Assembly (NCBI GenBank): GCA_002412765.1
Contig: DHVR01000061.1
Coordinates: 248,001-312,000 of the forward strand
Reading direction: 5' to 3'
DNA length: 64,000 nucleotides
Source: Leptolinea sp. UBA5203
Lineage (GTDB): Bacteria > Chloroflexota > Anaerolineae > Anaerolineales > Anaerolineaceae
Shown: piece by piece, positions 24,652 through 31,900 of the stretch
Position numbering within the stretch: position 1 is the first letter of the stretch
Layout: the number at the start of each line of letters is the position of its first letter
Notes under the pieces: model-generated
Seen by the model: only the letters and a program-made list of their open reading frames with translations
What the model was told of the DNA's origin: nothing
Database searches by the model: none
Translations under genes and position numbers: made by a program

Positions 24652-27600
24652 AATAATGCCTCCTTGTTATTATCAGAAGGATTCTGGGCAAGTTCCTTGA
24701 TTTCCGGATGGATGATAATTCGGGACCTTTGGGCACCCAAATGTTTTCCAATTTCAGTGGCTGAAGTTTGTAAAATAGTTTGGAAATCAACCGAACGCCT
24801 AATTTTGGTTGTAACGTCATAAATCTGCTTCTGACGTTCGATCTGAATACGGATTCTTTGGATCAACTCAGAGTTGGAGATGATGGACCCTAAACTGGAG
24901 ATCAAGGCCTGGAAAAACTCTTGATAATTTTCTTGAATTGTGGCGGGGTTATCCGTACTGGTGTATAAAACGCCCAATAATCTGTTTTGATACATAATGG
25001 GTAAGGCAAATTCTGAACGATATCCGACCATTTTGTCTTTATCTTGAATATTCTCAATTGTGACATTTTCACGGCTTTGAGCAGCCTGACCAATGATCCC
25101 ATCCCCATAGTGGATCACAGCTTTTTGTCTTTCTTCCGCCTCGCTTAAGCCAACACTGGCTTTTAATTCCACCGTCTGTGAAGTGAGAGGTGAGAAAATT
25201 GCCACACTGAAGAAAGGTAATGACCTGTGCAATTCTGTCACCGTGGTCAATAGAGCTTCTTCTGGACTTCCAGATCCGGAGACTTTTGTAGTGATCTCCT
25301 GTAATAAGCGATATTGAGTAAGGTTCCCTGTTGTTTGGGCAAAGAGATTAGCATTTAGAACGGCTGTAGCTAATTGATCAGCTAAAATCTGCAAAATTTG
25401 AACATCCTCAGGCGAGAACGCATTTTTTTCCGTACTCTGGACATCAATAGCACCCAGAACCAGTGTACCGATGGAGAGTGGGATGGCTAACTCTGATTTT
25501 GTATCCGGTAGTTGAGGATTAGGATAGTAATTTTCAGTCAATGTGACATCATTGATAATTTGCGGTTTATTAGCAGCAGTCGCCTGCCCGACAACAGAGG
25601 AAGACCCGACGGCGAGTTTATGATGGGCTTCTTTAAGGATGCGCCCAGCTTCTCCCGTTGATTCTTTCAATTCGGCGAATTCTTTGAATGCGTCCAACAA
25701 AAAGACAGAGGCATGGTAAAAGCCAAACCTTTCGCGAATTAGGTTGATGGAGGACCTCAATAACTCATCCAAATCAAGGGATGCACTGGTATCTCTGGCA
25801 ATTTCAGCCGTAGTCTGCAACTGTTGGGCACGAAGCTCAAGGGTAGATAGAACAGCTAATCTCTCCAGGGAGGATTTAACTACCTCAAATAGATTGGAGT
25901 AAGGCTGTAGGGCAGTCTCCGAAACGGGTGCGGAAGATCTGGAAGCCAGTACTACAACCATGGTGAGTTTGTTATTTATTTGGATTGGATAAATTGCTGA
26001 AGAGGTACAGTTATATTGAATAAAATAGGCTAACAGACTATCAAGCTCGGAGCGGACAGAAAGGTCATTCAAGATAATCACAGGTGAGGCATACAATTGA
26101 TCGACAATACGATCGATGTTGACCTGGTCTGAGAATCTGATTTTTCGCCAGGGTTCAATGGGATCATATAGAAAATTGGTTGCAAGATGATCCTCTTCCA
26201 TTAGGAAAATTCCACTCAGGTAAGATGTTTGGGTTAGGGTTTGTTGAAGAATTTCCGAGACCTCATTGACAGATTTTGCCTGGGTTACCTGACGGCTGGC
26301 ACGGTAGAGAAGGGTTGTTTCTTCAAGGTTGATCTGCGCTGACTCCAGCAAGAGTGTACTTTGCAGACCGGATGCAATCTGATTTGAAATGGTTTGCAGA
26401 ATGGGAAGAATTTCTTCATCAAAGGGTTGGTGTTTTGGGCTCTGCAGGTATAGGGAGCCTAAAACCTGGCTAGCAAAGGTAATTGGAATACTGGATTCAT
26501 GCCGTGCGGATTGCGGTAATGGATTCTCGGTACTTTCATCTTCCAGATTATTGGTTTCGATTTTGTTGTTATCAATTGATTTACTAACAATGGAGTCTGT
26601 CCCCAGTCGGATACGAGGCCGGATGGGAGAAAAGTAATCTGAATAGTTTCCAGTTTCTCGTTGAAGGACTGCGTTAGCTCCTTGTGGATCAACCAGATAA
26701 ATGCTCACATAAGTATAATGGAAGCGATCCGCCAGCAGAGTTGCAGATTGGCTGAGGAGATCTTCCCTTTGGGTGGATGAAGTTACAATCTGCATGACTT
26801 CTGACGCAATACCCAATTGCTCAGTTCGGTTTTCCACTTTTTGTTCAAGCGAATAATACAAATCTGTGATTTGTTCTACCATCTGGTTGAAAGAGTAAGC
26901 TAGAAGGCCTATCTCATCGTTTCGGTTCACTACAGCCCTTTGGTTCCAGTCCCCTAAGGAGAAATCGCGGGCATGCTCAGAGAGGCGTACCAACGGACGG
27001 ATAATTCTGGAGCTGACGAAAAAGACCAGAGAGGCGCTGATGGTCAAGGATATCGCTAAAAGCAGGAAGTTAATCGGGCCTAACAAACTTACTTGTTGAA
27101 AGATAATGTCTTGAGGTAATTCCAGGATAATTGCAAGACCAATATCGCCAACTTCACGCAGTGTGCCTACGACTTCTACATTATCATAGGATGAATAGGT
27201 GGCAAAACCAGGACTGTCCATTTTTTCCATGGCAGATTTGATACTTGTTTTGTACTCATTTGGGAAAGATATGGTCCTAAGAGAACCTGGGTTCATGCTG
27301 TCAATGCCTACCAGAGTCTGGTCCTGCATCAAGAAAAAGGATCGGGCATTTGGATAGAAGGAATTGGATGTGTCAATGGCGCGGCTGGAGTTTTCATCTA
27401 TGTAGGTGGCAACCAGTACATAATCTTCGTCAGCAAACTCGATTGGAACGGTAAAGAAAAAAACCAATTCATTACTGTACATCGGGGATGGATCAAAAAG
27501 CGTATAGGAATAGGGCTCTTCGTGGCTCAGAATCTCAGCGATGTCTGGGTTGATGGCGAAGTTTGCATTTTGCCAGGTTGAATCTGAGGAAGCGATAACC

Positions 27601-28022
27601 TGTCCATCTCTCGAGAAAACTGATAATTCCGAAAAGGTAATATTTTCTTCAAAACTGTAACCACTTCTTGAATTTTCCAGAAAAACAAGAAAACGCTGGT
27701 TTGTAAGAAGGTCTTGGGGATCACTTATGTAATTAAGGAAATTTACCTTGAATTGGTCAGAAGCGGATAATAGTTGCAGTACTTGCTTACCTGATTCATT
27801 AATATTTAAATAATGACTTACGTTTTCATTAAGTAATGCATTCATCTGAGTTTCTGCGTTTTCTTGCAGAACTTGCCTTGTGCGGATGATGGTGGATGAG
27901 CCAACTAATAGCAAAGGAATCAAGGAGATCAGTAACAAAATAAATACTATATTCCTGGCCAGGCTGCCTTTAAATTCATATGCCCGATAAACAGGATGTG
28001 TGATGGATGATTTTACCGACAT
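24648..28022 (-). CDS. Large membrane sensor: Cache, HAMP and four GAF-type domains, no kinase domain
   Basis: A 1124-residue protein. TM helix at about 24-46, an extracytoplasmic Cache-like region (about 47-315), a second TM (about 320-342), HAMP (about 343-396, RIIRPLVRLSEHARDFSLGD), then a coiled coil. Four GAF-type domains follow: about 410-560 (YTYVSIYLVDPQGANAVL), a weaker one at 575-725, a clear one at 755-900 (FYHASVFLLDAFKEFAEL), and one at 920-1070. The protein ends in a helical tail (YDVTTKIRRSVDFQTILQTS). No HisKA or other output domain is visible. It is the first sensor gene after the two single receivers. Confidence 0.85.
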   Translation of the reverse strand: MSVKSSITHPVYRAYEFKGSLARNIVFILLLISLIPLLLVGSSTIIRTRQVLQENAETQMNALLNENVSHYLNINESGKQVLQLLSASDQFKVNFLNYISDPQDLLTNQRFLVFLENSRSGYSFEENITFSELSVFSRDGQVIASSDSTWQNANFAINPDIAEILSHEEPYSYTLFDPSPMYSNELVFFFTVPIEFADEDYVLVATYIDENSSRAIDTSNSFYPNARSFFLMQDQTLVGIDSMNPGSLRTISFPNEYKTSIKSAMEKMDSPGFATYSSYDNVEVVGTLREVGDIGLAIILELPQDIIFQQVSLLGPINFLLLAISLTISASLVFFVSSRIIRPLVRLSEHARDFSLGDWNQRAVVNRNDEIGLLAYSFNQMVEQITDLYYSLEQKVENRTEQLGIASEVMQIVTSSTQREDLLSQSATLLADRFHYTYVSIYLVDPQGANAVLQRETGNYSDYFSPIRPRIRLGTDSIVSKSIDNNKIETNNLEDESTENPLPQSARHESSIPITFASQVLGSLYLQSPKHQPFDEEILPILQTISNQIASGLQSTLLLESAQINLEETTLLYRASRQVTQAKSVNEVSEILQQTLTQTSYLSGIFLMEEDHLATNFLYDPIEPWRKIRFSDQVNIDRIVDQLYASPVIILNDLSVRSELDSLLAYFIQYNCTSSAIYPIQINNKLTMVVVLASRSSAPVSETALQPYSNLFEVVKSSLERLAVLSTLELRAQQLQTTAEIARDTSASLDLDELLRSSINLIRERFGFYHASVFLLDAFKEFAELKESTGEAGRILKEAHHKLAVGSSSVVGQATAANKPQIINDVTLTENYYPNPQLPDTKSELAIPLSIGTLVLGAIDVQSTEKNAFSPEDVQILQILADQLATAVLNANLFAQTTGNLTQYRLLQEITTKVSGSGSPEEALLTTVTELHRSLPFFSVAIFSPLTSQTVELKASVGLSEAEERQKAVIHYGDGIIGQAAQSRENVTIENIQDKDKMVGYRSEFALPIMYQNRLLGVLYTSTDNPATIQENYQEFFQALISSLGSIISNSELIQRIRIQIERQKQIYDVTTKIRRSVDFQTILQTSATEIGKHLGAQRSRIIIHPEIKELAQNPSDNNKEALL

Positions 28023-28037
28023 AAGAATGAATACTCC

Positions 28038-28478
28038 TTAAGTTAGATCCCAAACCGGTTGACCAGATAAAATTTTATTAATCTGATCAGGAAATTTGTC
28101 GGGAGAGAGCGGTTTTCCTAAAAAACCATCAAACCCAGCTGTTTTGGCTCGAATTAGTTGTGTTTCACTGACTTCAGCAGTTACCGCGATAATCGGGACG
28201 CACTGCAAAGTTGGTGATTCGGAGATTTTTTTTAATGCGCTGTAGCCATCTTCATAGGGCAGACGGATGTCCATTAGGATTAAATCAATTTTGGGGAGGG
28301 TATCGGCAAACTCGACCACTTCATATCCGGATGTTTTCCATTCACAGTGAATTCCCATATGACCCAGCATGCGGGCAATAAGAACAAAATTTGACACATT
28401 GTCTTCCACAACGAGCACAAATGTGTCATTGGGTAAACTCTCATTTTCTTTGAGGATAAATCTTTTTTCAATAACCAT
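28038..28478 (-). CDS. Single-domain response regulator (CheY-like)
   Basis: A 146-residue protein with one receiver domain and a 17-residue N-terminal extension. Acidic pocket Glu25/Asp26, phosphoacceptor Asp70 (LILMDIRLP), switch Thr100 (IIAVTAE) and Lys122 (FLGKPL) are all present. There is no output domain, so it acts through protein contacts or as a phosphate sink. It lies 9 nt after the first receiver gene and 15 nt before the large Cache-GAF sensor. The hybrid kinase at the end of the operon is the likely phosphodonor (inference). Confidence 0.9.
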   Translation of the reverse strand: MVIEKRFILKENESLPNDTFVLVVEDNVSNFVLIARMLGHMGIHCEWKTSGYEVVEFADTLPKIDLILMDIRLPYEDGYSALKKISESPTLQCVPIIAVTAEVSETQLIRAKTAGFDGFLGKPLSPDKFPDQINKILSGQPVWDLT

Positions 28479-28487
28479 AATTTGCTC

Positions 28488-28895
28488 TTAGAATAAATTT
28501 CCCAGATGTTGAGGATTGCGTAAATTCATAAAGCCTTCAATTTGTTCAATGAAGGAATCCACATTAATTGGCTTGGCAATAAACCCATCACAACCAGCCA
28601 GTAAACTTTTTTCCCTATCCCCTTTCATAACATTGGCTGTAATTGCAACAATAGGTACGTTTCTGAATTTTATATTCGATTTCAACTGCCTGGTCAATGA
28701 ATACCCATCAATATCTGGCATGTTAATATCCATCAGGATCATGTCCGGGGTACTGGATTCCAATATTTCCAATGCTTCATAGGCATTTTCAGCTTCGAGA
28801 ACTTCATAGCCCGAATATTGAAGGATGCGCCGAACGAGGATTCGATTTTCAAAATTGTCTTCAATATGCAGGATTGTGTGGTTGGTAGTTGCCAT
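28488..28895 (-). CDS. Single-domain response regulator (CheY-like), first gene of the sensory operon
   Basis: A 135-residue receiver with Glu12/Asp13, phosphoacceptor Asp56 (LMDINMPD), Thr86 (AITANVM) and Lys107 (IAKPIN). No output domain. A short C-terminal tail follows the last helix. A possible promoter lies 50-80 nt upstream. The sequence is of the kind often paired with hybrid kinases, and the operon supplies one. Confidence 0.9.
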   Translation of the reverse strand: MATTNHTILHIEDNFENRILVRRILQYSGYEVLEAENAYEALEILESSTPDMILMDINMPDIDGYSLTRQLKSNIKFRNVPIVAITANVMKGDREKSLLAGCDGFIAKPINVDSFIEQIEGFMNLRNPQHLGNLF

Positions 28896-28947
28896 GATCT
28901 CCCATGAATCTCATTAAGGTAAGGAAGGTTGGTCAAAGTTAATACAA

Positions 28948-28976
28948 ACAATACCTTATTATTGTACATCAATCAA
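28948..28976 (-). promoter_or_regulatory. Possible promoter of the sensory operon
   Basis: On the minus strand TTGATT (28976-28971) and TATTGT (28953-28948) are 17 nt apart, about 53 nt upstream of the first receiver gene. Each box matches consensus at four positions. The rest of 28977-29134 is AT-rich and shows no gene. Confidence 0.33.
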
Positions 28977-29138
28977 AAGAAAAGACTACCGTTAATTCCC
29001 TACCTATTTGCAATACAATTTCCAAGCAAAGGTATTCCCTCTTCATTTAGGTTTATATCATTATATAACAATTAGGGGAATTTCCACTTTTCTTTAAATG
29101 GGCTGTATCTATTGTGCATTGTGTCAAACATTATTAAA

Positions 29139-29171
29139 ATAAAAAACCCTTCACAATCAATGAAAGGTTTT
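29139..29171 (-). terminator. Terminator after tRNA-Gly
   Basis: On the minus strand an 11-bp stem with one mismatch (AAAACCTTTCA at 29171-29161, TGAAGGGTTTT at 29153-29143) is followed by a T-run, 11 nt past the tRNA 3' end. Confidence 0.7.
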
Positions 29172-29181
29172 GGTTTTGAAG

Positions 29182-29253
29182 AGCGGGTGATCGGATTCGG
29201 ACCGACGAATGGTAGCTTGGGAAGCTACTGCCTTACCACTTGGCTACACCCGC
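29182..29253 (-). tRNA. tRNA-Gly (CCC)
   Basis: A cloverleaf with acceptor GCGGGTG/CACCCGC, anticodon stem GTAGC/GCTAC and loop TTCCCAA (anticodon CCC), discriminator T73, and CCA not encoded. The T-loop reads TCCGAAT, with C in place of the almost universal T at position 55. Confidence 0.9.
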
Positions 29254-29264
29254 AATATGGTAGT

Positions 29265-29293
29265 ATTATATTTTCACCCCTGATAACTGTCAA
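29265..29293 (-). promoter_or_regulatory. Consensus sigma70 promoter of tRNA-Gly
   Basis: On the minus strand a perfect TTGACA (29293-29288) and perfect TATAAT (29270-29265) are 17 nt apart and end 11 nt before the tRNA 5' end. This is the strongest promoter motif in the window. Confidence 0.88.
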
Positions 29294-29384
29294 GTATAAT
29301 CGAAATGGCTGCTAAGGCCAAGTAAAAATGTCCTATAATCGAAGAGGCTATTCAATTCTGTTCTTTTGAAGTATGCTTAAAATG

Positions 29385-29413
29385 TTAACCTCAGATTTTT
29401 GATATGATATAAT
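29385..29413 (+). promoter_or_regulatory. Putative promoter of the mreB operon
   Basis: TTAACC (29385-29390), a 17-nt spacer, and perfect TATAAT (29408-29413), about 42 nt upstream of the mreB start. Confidence 0.6.
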
Positions 29414-29454
29414 GCTATTCGCAAAACAGCGAATTGTTCAGTAGGAGATTTTCA

Positions 29455-30519
29455 TTGGCATTCAATCCAATAAACTGGCTCATCGGTCTACTATCCCTAG
29501 ATATTGGAATCGATTTAGGAACTGCAAACACCCTGGTCTATGTCAGCGGTAAGGGTATCATTATCAATGAACCCTCGTGGGTTGCCATCAATAAGAGAAC
29601 AAGAGAACCTTTGCAAATTGGTGCCTTGGCGAAAGAAATGGTTGGTCGGACCCCAATGAATGTGATTGTCATTCGTCCGATGCGCGATGGGGTGATTTCG
29701 GAATTTGATATTACAAAAGAAATGCTGGGTTATTTCATCGGCAAGGCCCATGCTCAAACTGTTGTACCGCTGCCTAAACCGCGGGTGGTTATCGGTATTC
29801 CCTCTGGCGCAACCGAGGTTGAGAAACGCGCAGTTTTTGATGCTGCTATGAATGCTGGAGCCCGGGAAACCTATTTAATAGAAGAGCCTATCGCGGCTGC
29901 CATTGGCGCCGGGCTGCCCATCATGGAAATTCAAGGCAGCATGATTGTTGATATCGGTGGGGGAACAACCGAAGTGGCTTTATTATCCGTATCTGGCGTG
30001 GTTGCTTCGCGATCTTTACGGGTGGCTGGGGATGAACTGGATCAGGACATTGTTACCTATATCCGTAATAAATACAATTTACTAATTGGCGAGCGCATGG
30101 CCGAAGAGATTAAAATTACCATTGGTTCAGCCTATCCGCTGCCAACTGAATTAACCATGGCTATTCGCGGCAGGAACCTGGTGACAGGTTTGCCTCAGGA
30201 GATTGAAATTTCATCTGTTGAAATTCGTGAGGCAATTTCTTCTTCGCTGAATGTCATTCTTGAGACAATCAAAGATTCCCTTGATGAGGCGCCACCAGAG
30301 ATCCTTTCCGATTTACTGGATTCTGGCATTTGTTTGGCTGGCGGCGGAGCCTTACTTAAGGGGTTAGTGGAGCGATTAACCGATGAGGTCAATATTCGTA
30401 CCTGGGTGGCAGAAGATCCGTTGACCTGTGTTGCCCGTGGGGCCGGCATTGTTCTTGAAGATATCGAACTCTACAAAGCCAATAGATTATTGATCGATAC
30501 CCAACGGTTACGGCAATAA
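29455..30519 (+). CDS. mreB: Rod-shape-determining protein MreB
   Basis: An actin-like ATPase of 354 residues from the chosen start. Phosphate-1 motif LDIGIDLGTANTLVYV is at the N-terminus, phosphate-2 MIVDIGGGTTEVALLS lies near residue 165, and the adenosine motif CLAGGGALLKGL lies near 300. MreB forms membrane-bound filaments that guide lateral wall synthesis; the partners MreC, MreD, PBP2 and RodA are all encoded downstream. The start is taken as TTG at 29455 because AGGAG (29443-29447) lies 7 nt upstream; the frame itself opens earlier at another TTG (29434) that has no such support. Length matches the family. Confidence 0.95.
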   Translation: MAFNPINWLIGLLSLDIGIDLGTANTLVYVSGKGIIINEPSWVAINKRTREPLQIGALAKEMVGRTPMNVIVIRPMRDGVISEFDITKEMLGYFIGKAHAQTVVPLPKPRVVIGIPSGATEVEKRAVFDAAMNAGARETYLIEEPIAAAIGAGLPIMEIQGSMIVDIGGGTTEVALLSVSGVVASRSLRVAGDELDQDIVTYIRNKYNLLIGERMAEEIKITIGSAYPLPTELTMAIRGRNLVTGLPQEIEISSVEIREAISSSLNVILETIKDSLDEAPPEILSDLLDSGICLAGGGALLKGLVERLTDEVNIRTWVAEDPLTCVARGAGIVLEDIELYKANRLLIDTQRLRQ

Positions 30520-30549
30520 TCTCCAGTTTCCATTTAACGATTGAGTAGT

Positions 30550-31386
30550 ATGAAACCAAAAATCAGCATACGCAATTGGCAAATTGGGGTAATCTTGCTT
30601 GTTTTCATCGGCATTATCCTGATGGCAGCGGGTGGTCTATTGCGTCCAATGATTAATACGGCCATTTCCCCATTTATTTGGATTCAAACAGGATTTTCAG
30701 AGCGATTCCTGGGTATCTATGAATTACTCACTTTACCGAGGGATACGACGGCGCTGCTTGAACGAAATTCCGAACTGGAAGACGAAATTGCCCGATTACA
30801 AACCGAAAATATCCAATATGAGCAACAATTACGTGAAGCTGACATCTTATATGCTTTATTGGATTTCGCCAGGGAAAAACCGGAGAATAAATACATTGCT
30901 GCATCCGTGATTGGGAGAGATCCCAGTCCGTTTTTGCATTACATCATTATCGATCACGGATCGGATGACGGTTTACGTAAGGGAATGCCAATTGTTACTA
31001 ACCGGGGATTGGTGGGCCGGATTGATGCTGTAACCGCTGTGGCTGCCAGGGTTCAGTTAATCAGTGACCCGGATTCTGCGGTTAATATTTGGCTTGCTGA
31101 ATCACAAACAGATGCAATTCTGACCGGCTCTGTTACGGGAGATTTGTTTTTGGATATGATTTCTCAAGAAAATAAACTAGCTGTTGGAGAAGTTTTATTC
31201 ACTTCCGGTTTGGGGGGGAATTACCCCAAGGATATCTTGGTAGGTGAAATCACCAATATTCGTAAACGTGAGAATGATCTTTTCCAAATTGCATCCGTAC
31301 AGCCATCCGTTGATTTTGAGAGTTTACGAGCTGTGTTGGTAATTACGAATTTTAGACCCACGGATTTAACCCCTTTACTCCCATGA
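30550..31386 (+). CDS. mreC: Rod-shape-determining protein MreC
   Basis: A 278-residue bitopic membrane protein: a TM helix near residues 10-30, a coiled coil near 65-105 (LLERNSELEDEIARLQTENI), then the MreC beta-domain with SVIGRDPSPFLHYIIIDHG, a GMPIVTNRGLVGRI segment and a late GGNYPKDILVGEI. MreC scaffolds the elongation complex and binds PBP2. The ATG at 30550 is preferred; an in-frame TTG at 30541 is equally possible because neither has a strong RBS. It follows mreB by 30 nt. Confidence 0.92.
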   Translation: MKPKISIRNWQIGVILLVFIGIILMAAGGLLRPMINTAISPFIWIQTGFSERFLGIYELLTLPRDTTALLERNSELEDEIARLQTENIQYEQQLREADILYALLDFAREKPENKYIAASVIGRDPSPFLHYIIIDHGSDDGLRKGMPIVTNRGLVGRIDAVTAVAARVQLISDPDSAVNIWLAESQTDAILTGSVTGDLFLDMISQENKLAVGEVLFTSGLGGNYPKDILVGEITNIRKRENDLFQIASVQPSVDFESLRAVLVITNFRPTDLTPLLP

Positions 31387-31402
31387 GGAAAATATAGGTC
31401 TA

Positions 31403-31900
31403 GTGAGCTATTTTCTGGCACTCCCGGTTTTGTTTCTGGTGATGATGTTACAGATGGTCGTGGTCAATAAAATGTCCTTGCTATACGGCTATGCTGACAT
31501 CATGTTATTGGTATTGATTATTTATGGATTACATCCAAAAGCAAAGCATGCTTTTTTTTGGGCAGTCGTGGCAGGACTGATGTTTGGATTAATCTCAAAA
31601 TTATCTTTCTTTGTTCCCTTGTTGATTTTCTTTTTTATTGTTTGGGGTGCCTCCGTTATTAAAAAACGGATATGGCAGATGCCGATACTGGCCTACTTGT
31701 TTCTAGTTATTGCAGCCACTTTCTTATATCAATTTGGCAGCTTGCTAGCATTGAAATTTTCCGGAAGCCTATTACCAGTTGAAGAATCGATCAATCTAAT
31801 TATCATTCCCAGTGTACTGCTGAATCTGATCTTTGCCATTCCGGTTTATTATATATTTAATGATTTTCTAGACGTAATGTTTTCGGAGAAGAAAATATGA
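31403..31900 (+). CDS. mreD: Rod-shape-determining protein MreD
   Basis: A 165-residue, very hydrophobic protein with five or so TM helices, of MreD size and located between mreC and the PBP2 gene as is usual. It starts at GTG 31403, with a GAGGA motif rather far upstream (about 13 nt). The sequence family is weakly conserved, so the call rests on position, length and topology. Its stop overlaps the PBP2 start by four bases (ATGA). Confidence 0.8.
   Translation: MSYFLALPVLFLVMMLQMVVVNKMSLLYGYADIMLLVLIIYGLHPKAKHAFFWAVVAGLMFGLISKLSFFVPLLIFFFIVWGASVIKKRIWQMPILAYLFLVIAATFLYQFGSLLALKFSGSLLPVEESINLIIIPSVLLNLIFAIPVYYIFNDFLDVMFSEKKI

Noticed and set aside
18331..28022. Calling the GAF proteins histidine kinases
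   Set aside because: No H-box, N-box or G1/G2 ATP-binding motifs were found in any of the four; similar proteins with kinases are easily confused by their GAF domains.
29112..29315. Plus-strand 67-codon open frame
   Set aside because: It covers the tRNA-Gly gene, its promoter and its terminator on the other strand.
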